This document shows, one piece after another, positions 1-11,108 of a stretch of DNA of 64,000 bases. The stretch spans positions 6,717,793-6,781,792 of the forward strand of contig OZ024798.1 of NCBI GenBank assembly GCA_964017045.1. The letters are read 5' to 3'. This stretch comes from Omphiscola glabra. Its lineage: Eukaryota > Mollusca > Gastropoda > Lymnaeidae. Position 1 is the first letter of the stretch. Every line of letters begins with the position of its first letter. The position numbers and the translations under genes were made by a program. A model generated the notes under the pieces. That model saw only the letters and a list, made by a program, of their open reading frames with translations. It made no database searches and was not told the origin of the DNA.

Positions 1-46
1 TGTTTTATCATGAGAAAACGTGAGAGAGTGTGTAGAAGAGTAAGAA

Positions 47-101
47 TGAAAGAAAGAAAGAGAGAGAGAGAGTGTGAAAGAGAGAGAGAGAGAGAGAGGA
101 G
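47..101. repeat. GA-rich microsatellite
   Basis: Purine run of GAAA and GA dinucleotides near the window start. A simple repeat; no gene is seen around it. Confidence 0.85.
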
Positions 102-110
102 ACGGACATA

Positions 111-1505
111 TGTAAAATGACGAATTATAGATTGTTAAATTTAAATTTATTAATTAATATTTTGAGCTAAAGATACGCTTATTTAGAGAAAAATAAATTA
201 TGAGGGAAAACTAGTTTAGAATCTTTGAGGATATGTATTGCGACCTCACCCCCCCCCCACTCACACACTAAGGGAACTTCTATGTTTAAATTATGTTGTA
301 TTGTATGAAAAAAATAAGTCTTCAAATGTATACATTACCACATTTAGTTTTAGCACTGTTTAAATCAGTCTTCAGTGTAGCATCGTCGTCACAAGTGTTA
401 TTAACACACTTTACATAATTTTCAAATGCCCTGAAATGTATGATGTGTTATCTTAATAAGAAGACACAATTCATTAAATAACCACCAGGATGTGTTTGCC
501 AGAGTTTAAAAATTAAATCAAAATCAAAGTATTAAAAAAAAATAGTTTAAGCCCATATGGATTTGCTATATGAATACTGTGTGTGTGCTAGTATGAAATG
601 TGTTATATTTTTAAAAAATTATGCTTGGTAGAAAAAAACACAATTTACTCGACTTCAAAGAGTGACTAGAGATATTTCCAGTGAAACTATATCAACATCA
701 TCGGTTAGAAGCAAATGAATAACTAATAAATATATCTTAATTAATCCACATACATATACGTCATATATATCATTTTCATTAAAGCCACAATTACATTCTC
801 CTATGTTAAGGACCATATTAAATCTGAAATTCTATGAAGGGTGTTATCTTTAAAAAGTCGCACCGCTTATTTCTTATTTATGTAATAAAAGAAAGAAAAA
901 CAAACTAATAAACAAATGAAATTAAGTAAAAGACATCAACGGAAAAACATGGTCGTTCTAATTAGCCGTAGACACAATTATTCAATAATATTTTGTTAAA
1001 TAAAAGTTTATTGATATGTTTTCTCTTACAAGCAAATATCTGTTGGTTGCCCGCCTGTCACTAATTTTGAAGTTTCAGAAACACAGATTGCGGGGAGGTC
1101 TTTGCACTTGTTATTAACCTCTGTTAAATTTCCAGTTACTTGAAAATGTAAGAAAGCGAAAAAACAACACAAAAAAACAAAACATTAAAACATTTTAAAA
1201 AGTAACAAATGGATTTTAACATATCACGTCCAATTATACTCATTTAAAAAAATCATCTTTTAAAATCTATTATTTTTTCATTCTTACAGAATTTAAAAAA
1301 AAAGAAATTATGATTATAAAATAATTTTTATTAGCTGTACTTATTTTGTGATTATTTTACATTACCTTCAAAATCATTCCTTGGACTTGCCGTACCTGTA
1401 GGTATAAACAAATAAAACATTTATATCCTAAATTATCATTTTAAATTTACAGATCAATGTTATAATGAAACTGTGAATGTGGAAGATATAATATACCTTG
1501 TATAC
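111..1505. other. AT-rich intergenic DNA, nothing recognised
   Basis: No open frame of note, no convincing exon and no repeat structure beyond short homopolymers (a C run near 249-259). I see no feature to annotate here. Confidence 0.6.
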
Positions 1506-2745
1506 CAGTGTTTCCCAACGTGGGGCTCAAATTGCCTCATAAGGGGCAATTTGATTATTATGGGGGGCAATCGGAAAATGATCTGTCTAGAATTTGAAAA
1601 CCAATCGTCTGCTATGATTTAACTGGTATTTTGAGAGAAAGAGCAACATTAAAGACAATTTACTGCTCATGCTGCAACTGCCAATCGTATTCTAGAGGTT
1701 AGTTATGAAATTTTCTTACTCATCGCTAAAACTGGGAAAAATCATACTGTAGGAAAGATCTAATCAAACCATCAATATCAGCATTTCTTAAAACGGTTCT
1801 GAAAAAGTTGACAAAGGAGTGAAAGCTGTGCCACTTAGTAACAATAATGTTAGCAGAAGAATGGACGAAATGAGCAAGGATATTGAAACACAACTTGTTG
1901 AAAAGCTTAAAACAAGAAAATTCTCAGCGCAAATGGATGAAACATTTTTGAGAGACAGTGAGGCTGTATGGATAACTTACGTAAGATATATTGATAAAGG
2001 GTTTTTGTTGAAGAAATTTTGTTTTGTAGATCATTAGAAAGCACCACTACCGCCAAAATTACTCAGATGTCAACAGTATAACAATGAAAAATATAACATA
2101 TGGTGCTGAAGATGGTGCTCGTAATATGATGGGCACGAAAATGGCTGCTTAAAATTGGTGAATGATGAGAATCCAGAAATGCTACTTGTGCATTGTGTTA
2201 TTCATGGGAAAACTTAGTAGCTAAAAACATTTCGCTTGTTTTAAATGACGTGTACTACATTCAGTTATAAAGTGTATCAATGCTATTAAAGCTAATGCTC
2301 AATGTTAACTTCTCTTCAAGCTATTTAGTGAAGAACAAAATGCAGACTATGTGAGACTTTTCACTCACCATGTACTAAGATCGCTTTCGAAAGGGAATTG
2401 CTTGAAAAGATTATGAAACTATTTGATACTCCTGCGATTTTTCAAAGTTACAAATCTGATATGAAGGATCTGTTAACGGTCGATGGTAAAACATTTGTGA
2501 GTTATTTAGCCGATATCTTTCAGAAAATGAAAATTAAATAAACAACTTCAAGGACCAAATAAAACTCTTGTCAATGCAAGAGCGAAGATATTTTGTTTGA
2601 TTACCTTTATTGAATTATGTCAGAAACATATTTACAATAAACATTTTGAAAATTTTCATTGACTCCAAAAATGTGAAGTGACTGATACCGCTATACTTGT
2701 TATGGTTGTTCATATGAAAATTCTATCGGCTGTTTGAAAAAAGCA
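1506..2745 (+). pseudogene. Broken hAT transposase (ZBED5/SCAND3-like)
   Basis: The 5' end CAGTGTTTCCCAACGTGGGG at 1506 has the form of a hAT terminal inverted repeat and is followed by a GGGGGGCAAT stretch common at such ends. The best open piece (1819-2037) contains QLVEKLKTRKFSAQMDE and AVWITYVRYIDKG, recognisable from memory as the hAT transposase core shared with ZBED5/SCAND3-type proteins. Downstream, in shifting frames to about 2740, further pieces are readable (around ENPEMLLVHCVIH, then LLTVDGKTFVSYLADIF, then ITFIELCQKH). At least four frameshifts or stops interrupt it, and the RNase H catalytic region is not intact. It would have bound element ends and cut and joined DNA in the nucleus. 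No BED finger or 3' terminus is visible. Family call is confident, exact subfamily is not. Confidence 0.8.
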
Positions 2746-2763
2746 TTACTTTGCATTATATTA

Positions 2764-4186
2764 TAGTCGAACCAGCTTATCATGACCTCGGTTAACTCGC
2801 CAACCCTGTTAAGTCGACGTCTTTGGCGTGGAACTGCCAAATTCTCTCTTTGTCTTAGCATTTTCATCGGTTTATGTCGATTCTTTTATGTCGCCGAACC
2901 CTAATATATCGAGCACAAAAGAGGGCCAAATTTGCCACTTAACGTTGGTTATCTCGATCCCCATGACCAATTGCCAGCATTTGAAAATGTTAGTTATCGA
3001 TGCCACTAAAGGAAACTACAAACTTGACTAAGCAATGCATTGGAATCAATCAGTAAAATATTTTAATTTGAGGTTAAAAAACCCGGTAGAGTCCATATTA
3101 TAATGGGTCATCATTTGCCGTGTGTAAAGTGTCATGGCCATGCGCACGGGCAGCCATTCACAGTCACTTGCATAATGGCTATACCATACTACTATCTCAT
3201 TCATAAAAGGTTGCCGTGTGCAAATACTATTAAAACTAGGTCAGGGAAAGCTTTAATCAATTAGTCATGCGCCAAAGTTGAAAGTTCAAAATAAGTAGTA
3301 CCCGAAAAGTATTTTAGTAATAAGGGGATGCATTGCCTTATATAGATTATATAGCATATACCGGTATAATGGTAGCCGCAGATTTGGTAAACAGAAAAGC
3401 CTTATATTAATACATTATATTAAATTTACTGGTATACTTAGTGCATAGTTGGATAAATTATAATTTATATATAATTGTATAATATTTTTTTAAATACAGC
3501 ATTAGTTCTTTAAATAAAAGTTGTATAAAATTATCATTAAAGCGAGAGTTATTTAGCTCGTGACGCGAACAGCGGAATTGGGTCACAGAATGTGGCGATG
3601 CGGTCCATGTTAAAAAAGGACAAACGAAGTCTTACTTTAAAAACTCATAACTTTAAAACTACAAAAGCTAAAATTATGATTTTGGGGCCAATTAAGATAG
3701 AGCGTACCTCATTTCATTAGGTTAGGTTTAGGGATAGATTTAGGCTTCAGGCTAGGTTTAGGGATAGATTTAGGCTTCAGGTTAGGTTTAGGGATAGATT
3801 TAGGCTTCATGTTAGGTTTAGGGATAGATTAGGCTTCAGTTTAGGTTTAGGGATAGATTTAGGAAACCTTTTCCTTATTTTTTAACGTTTTATTCTTTAT
3901 TTTACAGATCAAGATGGCGGCCATGGTAAAAAACGCGGTACGATCTATTCGAATTTACCGATTTTGGTGTATTAATTCTGTAAAAAAACGCTGTTGTGTA
4001 GAAAAAAACACCTCCAAAAACACGTGCATGTACATTCTCATTTATTAACGCACATCATGTACATAAAGAAATTTGAAGCACACGTTAATAATTTACCGCC
4101 ATATTGGTTTTCGATTATCTCGATCATCGGTTATCTCGACGCTTTTTGGCAAACCCCGAGGCCGTCGACATAACCGGGTTCTACTG
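2764..4186. mobile_element. Probable non-autonomous pogo/Tigger-like element
   Basis: The right end reads, on the minus strand, CAGTAGAACCCGGTTATGTC; the left end reads TAGTCGAACCAGCTTAT, an imperfect match. Both flanks carry the GGTTATCTCGA-type words typical of Tigger/pogo termini (near 2945, 4110 and 4130). The interior has no transposase frame. The 67-codon frame at 2828-3031 is made of terminal-repeat sequence. It appears to sit within or against the 3' part of the hAT relic. Target-site duplication is unclear, so the boundaries are approximate. Confidence 0.45.
3717..3862 (+). repeat. 30-bp tandem repeat with TTAGG words, about 5 copies
   Basis: Units alternate GGTTAGGTTTAGGGATAG with ATTTAGGCTTCA. 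TTAGG and TTTAGGG words recur, but spacing is 30 bp rather than 6, so this is a minisatellite inside the pogo-like element and not a telomeric tract. Confidence 0.8.
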
Positions 4187-4720
4187 AAGAAAAATGTATT
4201 TTCGATTTTTTTAAATTCAGCTATTAAAAAATTATTTTAAACATGTACCGTGGTCATCGTCACTTTGTTTATATTAAATTAGGTCAGTACTAGCAAAAGT
4301 TCGAAATCCTGTGTACTTTGGGTGCTGAGCGTAATAAGAAAAAGTCGACAAAGATATGCTTGAAATGAAAAGACAGGACTATTAAAATAATATGTTACAT
4401 AATATCTTGTTCCACTGCATTCTTCACACGTCTTGAACGTAGTCCCTCATTTGTTAGCATTTGAGCTTAAATAATTAACCTCAATGACCTCTACTTTACT
4501 GAAAGAGTTATGTAATGCCAGTCTTTGACAAGTTGAAAAACAAACAACACATTGGTATTGATTTAAAGTTCTAGCTTTTTTCTCAAGATGGAAGAATTTC
4601 CTTGAAAATTATTTTAATATTAAAGATTACTTGGTATCTTGGGAGCCCCTGATAAGAAACCGTAGATACGTAAAGAAGTTTGATAAAGCGTGTGTTAGAA
4701 GAACAAAAATTGTGCAAGTG
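4187..4720. other. AT-rich flank, nothing recognised
   Basis: Lies between the pogo-like element and the 3' end of gene A. No exon or repeat was found. Confidence 0.5.
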
Positions 4721-4740
4721 TTTATTTAGTTGGCTTTATT
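4721..4740 (-). terminator. Polyadenylation signals of gene A
   Basis: AATAAA occurs on the minus strand at 4735-4740 and again at 4721-4726, about 55-75 nt beyond the stop codon proposed at 4796. Position and orientation suit the 3' end of gene A. Confidence 0.5.
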
Positions 4741-4795
4741 GTCCATACGCAACCGGTCCACCAAATGGTATTATCCCACCACCACCCCCACCATA

Positions 4796-6737
4796 CTACA
4801 TATGATATAATACTTCTACAAATAAACTAGCTACAATAATTTTATCTAGATTTTTGTGTGAACTACAATTTGACTTACATGCAGTAGTCGAGGCTCCAAT
4901 GCCAGTTCTCGCTGGTGCACAATGTTGCGACAGGCAGTCTTTGGCTAACTGGAATTTCCTATAAAAACAGTTTTAAAAAATGATCAATGAATGTGGGTCT
5001 AGATTTAAATTAAGAAAAAATATTTTAAAGAAAACTCTTTATTATTTTTTTTTCTTTTATATAAAAATTTGAAAAAAAAACCAACATAATTGTTAAACTA
5101 TTACCACGACTACTTACGTGCATTTCCCTTCCACATTAGTTTCCTTGACTATCGCATCTAACTTTGTTTTACATGGTTGGCATGTCAGCTTTTTTATGTT
5201 AGTAATTGCAGCTTCTAAAGTGCCCTCCTGGCCTATTCATATTAGGATTTGTAAAAAAAATAATATAAGATAAAGCACCAGGACAAACGAAAAATGAAAT
5301 TGATTTTTAAAATAAAGACTGCACCTATTGGTACCCGGGTACCAGAAGTGAGAGGTTGGGATTAAAAAACGATTAAAAATATTATTGTTGGGTTTGTTAA
5401 AACAAATGAGGAATCAAATGAAAGATAATTGAATGTACTATACGTTTGTAATCTTAATTCTTCAGTTTTACTAAAATAAACTACCACAAATGACATCCGA
5501 ACAAACTGTTTAATTATCATTTTTTTTAAAAACGAAACAATACTCCCCCCCTTTTTTTTCTAACACCCCCCCCTTCACCCCCCCCCCCCCCCCCAAAAAA
5601 AAAAAAAGGCAAACTGGAACCACGAGAAATATTTCTCACACCAGAAAGAAAGTCTAAATAACTTTCACAATAAGAGGTTTAGGCAATAAGGCTGAAGGGA
5701 AATTTTAAAGTTTTCAAGTGGACATATACAGCTAAAGATAGGACCAAAGATAAAGTTAAAGATAGGATCAAAAATAGAGCTATAGATAGGACCAAAGATA
5801 GGGCTAAAGTATGCACCAAAATAGAGTAAAAGGCTGCTAGATCTAAAGAGTATACTTAAAAAATATTATTGCACCGTACACTCGTTTATTGAACTCACTT
5901 ACTTGAAACAAAAAGAACTTGAGATCCTGCAGATGAATTATTAAAAAAGTAAACATTTCATAAAGTTTTGATTGTAAATTAAAAGTGAATAACGGAGTAG
6001 TGATGGATATGTAGTTACTTGAAAAAGTGTAACATGAACACTATTGCATGTGGCAGGTGATATAGCAGTGCAATTAATGTATAGTAAATCTGAACTTTTC
6101 ATGTTTAGCCTTAACGAGCGTATGCTCTAAATGTATATGTAATAAAAATATATTCTCAACTCACGGTCAAGTTGTAATTTATATTATGGTAAAATTATTT
6201 CAGTTTTCTTTGTAGAAATGGGTCAACTTTAAATAAATAAATAATTAAATCCAAGTTGGTCTAAAGATTAAGAACTGTCATGAAAGAAAGAGTTGAATCT
6301 TACTCACTGTATAGATCACTCAGTAAAAGACTTACATGTTAAATAGGTAGAATGACAATTTTTTATTCTACACAAAAAATTAGGTCGCGATTAAAAAAGG
6401 TTTGGAAACTTGAGTACTATAGATTTGTTTTGTCTTCTCCAACACAAGCTTACCTAGTAAAGCTAGCAATGTTGTTACAGCATCTGAAGTAAAAAAATGA
6501 AAAATAACAACAATATCACCTTACTTGAACACAGCAAAGGAGACTTTCGATAACAAAGAAGACTTTAGATAACAAAGATGCATGAACGTATTTAGTCACT
6601 TTTACGTCTTAAATCGTTACTTTAATTTATAAGCATGTGAATTCTGAAATAAATTTTGTAAAATTCATATGATCTCGAGCAAACCACATCGCAACCTTAC
6701 TTACATATCCAGGTTGTTGCATACATTTTGATTGTGC
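4796..6737 (-). CDS. Gene A: small secreted cysteine-containing protein, five-exon model
   Basis: Model on the minus strand: 6737-6705 (ATG at 6726-6724), 6483-6454, 5926-5903, 5232-5118 and 4958-4879. All borders are AG/GT with GTAAG-type donors, and phases agree throughout (1,1,1,2). Residues 1-26 form a hydrophobic signal peptide starting MYATTWIYAVTTLLALLG and ending near VSS. The mature part begins QEG and has five cysteines: C-x2-C (TCQPC), GKC, then DCLSQHC. Three of the exons are only 33, 30 and 24 nt. The 3' end is uncertain. Without splicing at 4878, the frame runs 28 codons on to a TAG at 4796 and adds two cysteines, giving about 117 residues. If spliced to an acceptor at 4796, the phase does not match the better-looking glycine-rich frame there. 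The protein should be secreted. I do not recognise the family; the spacing is only loosely saposin-like. No function is claimed. Confidence 0.6.
4879..4958 (-). CDS. Gene A exon 5
   Basis: Acceptor CTGTTTTTATAG and donor CAT-GTAAGT. It continues the exon 4 frame as KFQLAKDCLSQHC and ends in a small-residue stretch (GIGASTTA). If the donor is unused, the frame stays open to 4796. Confidence 0.55.
5118..5232 (-). CDS. Gene A exon 4
   Basis: Bounded by GAATAG acceptor and CAC-GTAAGT donor. Only one of three frames is open over 115 nt, reading QEGTLEAAITNIKKLTCQPC and on to NVEGKC. It carries three of the five cysteines. Confidence 0.65.
5543..5607. repeat. Poly-T/poly-C/poly-A low-complexity tract in a gene A intron
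   Basis: Consecutive runs of C, T, C and A. Exact lengths in such runs are the least reliable bases of an assembly. Confidence 0.8.
5722..5818. repeat. Degenerate AAAGATAGGACC tandem repeat
   Basis: About seven diverged copies of a 12-18 bp unit (AAAGATAGGACC, AAAGATAAAGTT and so on) within the gene A intron between exons 3 and 4. Confidence 0.65.
5903..5926 (-). CDS. Gene A exon 3, 24-nt micro-exon
   Basis: Acceptor TTCATCTGCAG and donor CAA-GTAAGTGAG enclose 24 nt that read SQVLFVS in the phase required by both neighbours. It supplies the end of the signal peptide. Confidence 0.5.
6454..6483 (-). CDS. Gene A exon 2, 30-nt micro-exon
   Basis: Acceptor TTTTTTTACTTCAG and donor TAG-GTAAGC. 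In phase it reads AVTTLLALLG, the hydrophobic core of the predicted signal peptide. Confidence 0.55.
6705..6737 (-). CDS. Gene A exon with start codon
   Basis: Acceptor TTATTTATTTCAG, then 11 nt of leader, ATG at 6726-6724 with A at -3, and donor TAT-GTAAGTAAG. It encodes MYATTWI plus one base. A start so close to a splice acceptor implies an upstream non-coding exon. Confidence 0.55.
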
Positions 6738-7211
6738 CTGAAATAAATAAGTTTGGAATGAGAAACTTTTTAAAATTATTATAAGTAATATATATAAATA
6801 AATATATAAATAAGTAAATAAATTAAAAAACAATTATAACATAAATATAAATATAAGTATGCAATATAATGTTCAAATTTAACAATTTTAAAAATACATA
6901 ATTAATAAATTAGCATCGAGATTGGCAGTTTGGCGGTTATATTATTGAAATACTCAGAAGTTACTAAGTTTAAAGCTTGCTATGTTGACTTGATAGACTG
7001 ATGTTGACTTGCATCATTTTAGATACTTTTATAACAAACTTCTTTAAATGTTAGAATTGAATCAGACATTTCACTCTGTTAAATTTAGAACCAACCCAAC
7101 TTTATCTGCTTTAGAATAAAAATATACCTTTATATAGGTAAAATATTAATTTGAGATCGAGATTACAAAGAAGTAGTCCTATACCGTCACAAGAATTTAT
7201 GTCAAACTTAC

Positions 7212-7246
7212 TTTTACAGAAAAATGTTCTCTTCCATTCGATAATT
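7212..7246 (-). other. Possible 5' leader exon of gene A
   Basis: On the minus strand a short segment GAATGGAAGAGAACATT ends at a GTAAGT donor (7211-7206). Its likely acceptor, TTAATTCAG, lies in the last unit of the adjoining 38-bp array. It contains a short upstream ATG frame that stops after seven codons. Supported only by splice signals and by the need for an upstream exon. Confidence 0.35.
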
Positions 7247-7815
7247 TCTGAATTAATACATTGTTATGAGACAGATTGATAATTTCTGAATTAATACATT
7301 GTTATGAGACAGATTGATAATTTCTGAATTAATACATTGTTATGAGACAGATTGATAATTTCTGAATTAATACATTGTTATGAGACAGATTAATAATTTC
7401 TGAATTAATACATTATTATGAGACATATTGATAATTTCTGAATTAATACATTGTTATGAGACATATTGATAATTTCTGAATTAATACATTGTTATGAGAC
7501 AGATTAATAATTTCTGAATTAATACATTGTTATGAGACAGATTGATAATTTCTGAATTAATACATTGTTATGAGACAGATTGATAATTTCTGAATTAATA
7601 CATTGTTATGAGACATATTGATAATTTCTGAATTAATATATTGTTATGAGACAGATTAATAATTTCTGAATTAATATATTGTTATGAGACAGATTAATAA
7701 TTTCTGAATTATTACATTGTTATGAGACAGATTGATAATTTCTGAATTAATACATTGTTATGAGACAGATTGATAATTTCTGAATTAATACATTGTTATG
7801 AGACAGATTGATAAA
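7240..7815 (+). repeat. 38-bp minisatellite, about 15 copies, upstream of gene A
   Basis: Unit begins ATTGATAATTTCTGAATTAA and ends TTATGAGACAG; copies differ by single bases (GACAG/GACAT, TTGAT/TTAAT). It touches the proposed leader exon of gene A. Confidence 0.95.
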
Positions 7816-9283
7816 GACGTTACATACTGAGTAACAAAAACTTTTCTTAAATACTAAATATTTTAAAATTATTTTCCACTCATCTAAAATCAATATTTAA
7901 TAGACATAATAATAATTTATTATTCCAAATGAACTTAATCATTTTAATCTTTAACTCAATCCTACATACTGTTTACTTTTTCCCCAATCTGCCGTGTTGC
8001 GACTGCAAGTTCAGCTGGTGTTAAAAAGCACGAGCAGCAGATTCCTTTTATAAGCAGACATTTGCATTCCCTCCACCTCCCTCAAACGTGTCCAATCAAG
8101 CAGTTTTACCTACTTAAGTAAATAAGGAAATACATTTTACCAATAAAAAAGTTATTAATAACGATCAGCTACGAAATTTTATCTCACAAACCCCTTTTCA
8201 ATTCATTCATTTTTTCTTTGAGTCCATAAAAAAACCCAGCACCCAGTCTTTCCGAGCAGTTACATACATGCCACAAGATAAGTAGGTAATGAAAGGCATG
8301 GACCGATTTTTAAAAAAAATAAATAAATTTTTTAAAGGGTAGCAGATTACATTAGCCAGTGACGTGGATTACATAGAATCCCTAACATTCATGGTAACCA
8401 TATCAAAAAGTTGAGGTGCAATTGAATTTTTATTGTTAAAAAAAAGGGGGGGGAGGGGGTAAAAATTTATGAGCGCCAATGACGTCATGTGCATGACTTA
8501 AACAATCGGTGAATATAATTAACAATTCCTAACTCAACCTGACACTAAACATAAACCTGGATTAAAGTTTTTTTTTTTAAAAAAAATAAGCCAAGCCCCT
8601 TATCCAAACAAAATTAACATTACACACGTCTTTGCTATGATCAATGGAATCCAAATTAAATGAATCTTACATTTTTGTTTAAATAAAATCCAAGAAGCGT
8701 TAGCCCAAAAAAAGGCCAAAGATATATGTTATTAACAGCCAAAGCTTTGTTAAATAAACCTATTATTACAATATGCATAGCAACAAAGGCGCTCAGAGGG
8801 CATTTATAATACAAAATAAATACAATTCCGCTAGTTTATGCTGTGTATTATTTTACTAGTATCCAATGTATCTGCTTTTCTACTTCACTACATTCATAAT
8901 AATAATAAACAAAATGTATGAGTTCACAGTGCGTAATCTCACCCATTTCAAAGTAAGTAGTCGCACAACTTAGCGAGTTTGTAACATCAAAGTAAGTGAC
9001 TTTAGTTTTTTTTTTTATTTCACCATTTAAATATTTTATTAAGATTTTATGTAAGTGCTTTAGGGCCGTGAGAAAGGAGGCAAAGTGGACAACCGCCCCT
9101 GGCAGCATTATCATGTATATGATGTAAAGTCGTCATTTTGCACTTGTTAGAAAGATGACTCCTGAATTACAGCTTTGCCCCGGGCGTAGCTTTTGCCTTC
9201 TATGTCCCTGCTTTGAATCGCCAAATACGACAAGAATTTGTAAGGATTATTGACATCAAACATTAGTTTAAGTATCCACAACA
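7816..9283. other. AT-rich DNA, no gene supported
   Basis: Contains a G-run at 8448-8459 and an 88-codon open frame on the minus strand (8848-9114) with no recognisable motif, splice context or homology. I see nothing firm here. Confidence 0.5.
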
Positions 9284-11108
9284 CATTGTCCATTGTCACA
9301 CAATACATTGTCCATGTCTCACAACACATTGTCCATGTCTCACAACACATTGTCCATGTCTCACAACACATTGTCCATGTCTCACAACACATTGACCATG
9401 TCACACAACACATTGACCATGTCACACAACACATTGACCATGTCACACAACACATTGTCCATGTCTCACAATACATTGCCCATGTCACACAACACATTGT
9501 CCATGTCTCACAACACATTTTCCATGTCACACAACACATTGACCATGTCACACAACACATTGAGCATGTCACACAACACATTGACCATGTCACACAACAC
9601 ATTGACCATGTCACACAACACATTGACCATGTCACACAACACATTGACCATGTCACACAACACATTGACCATGTCACACAACACATTGACCATGTCACAC
9701 AACACATTGACCATGTCACACAACACATTGACCATGTCACACAACACATTGACCATGTCACACAACACATTGACCATGTCACACAACACATTGACCATGT
9801 CACACAACACATTGACCATGTCACACAACACATTGACCATGTCACACAACACATTGACCATGTCACACAACACATTGACCATGTTACACAACACATTGAC
9901 CATGTCACACAACACATTTTCCATGTCACACAACACATTTTCCATGTCACACAACACATTGACCATGTCACACAACACATTGACCATGTCACACAACACA
10001 TTGACCATGTCACACAACACATTGACCATGTCACACAACACATTTTCCATGTCACACAACACATTTTCCATGTCACACAACACATTGACCATGTCACACA
10101 ATACATTGTCCATGTCACACAATACATAGTCTATGGCACACAACAAATATTTCATGACACACAACACATTGTCCATGTCACACAACACATTGTCCATGTC
10201 ATACCACACATTGTCCATGTCACACAACACATTGACCATGTCACACAACACATTGTCCATGTCTCACAATACATTGTCCATGTCACACAACACATTGTCC
10301 ATGTCTCACAATACATTGTCCATGTCACACAACACATTGTCCATGTCTCACAACACATTTTCCATGTCACACAACACATTGACCATGTCACACAACACAT
10401 TGAGCATGTCACACAACACATTGACCATGTCACACAACACATTGAGCATGTCACACAACACATTGACCATGTCACACAACACATTGACCATGTCACACAA
10501 CACATTGACCATGTCACACAACACATTGACCATGTCACACAACACATTGACCATGTCACACAACACATTGACCATGTCACACAACACATTGACCATGTCA
10601 CACAACACATTGACCATGTCACACAACACATTGACCATGTCACACAACACATTGACCATGTCACACAACACATTGACCATGTCACACAACACATTGACCA
10701 TGTCACACAACACATTGACCATGTCACACAACACATTGACCATGTTACACAACACATTGACCATGTCACACAACACATTTTCCATGTCACACAACACATT
10801 TTCCATGTCACACAACACATTGACCATGTCACACAACACATTGACCATGTCACACAACACATTGACCATGTCACACAACACATTTTCCATGTCACACAAC
10901 ACATTGACCATGTCACACAATACATTGTCCATGTCACACAATACATAGTCTATGGCACACAACAAATATTTCATGACACACAACACATTGTCCATGTCAC
11001 ACAACACATTGTCCATGTCATACAACACATTGTCCATGTCACACAACACATTGTCCATATCGCACAACACATTGTCCATGTCACACAAACACTTGTCCAT
11101 GTCACACT
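9284..11108 (+). repeat. 21-bp minisatellite, about 87 copies, with higher-order duplication
   Basis: The unit is CACAACACATTGACCATGTC plus A, with GTCC, TTCC, GAGC and CTCA variants. The unit is seven codons without stops, so several frames stay open on both strands (the longest 626 codons, 9250-11130); these are not genes. A block of variant units starting near 9514 recurs at 10354, and a distinctive stretch (ACATAGTCTATGGCACACA) at 10123 recurs at 10942. About 39-40 units were therefore duplicated together. Confidence 0.97.

Noticed and set aside
3717..3862. Telomeric tract
   Set aside because: TTAGG words recur at 30-bp spacing inside a transposon-like element rather than as consecutive hexamers.
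3905..4040. Coding start AAGATGGCGGCCATGG after a TTTTACAG acceptor-like word
   Set aside because: Lies inside the pogo-like element; the frame is short and lysine/isoleucine-rich without homology, and such GGCGGCC words are common in repeats.
8848..9114. 88-codon minus-strand frame as a small gene
   Set aside because: No signal peptide, domain, exon context or repeat of it elsewhere; composition fits random AT-rich DNA.
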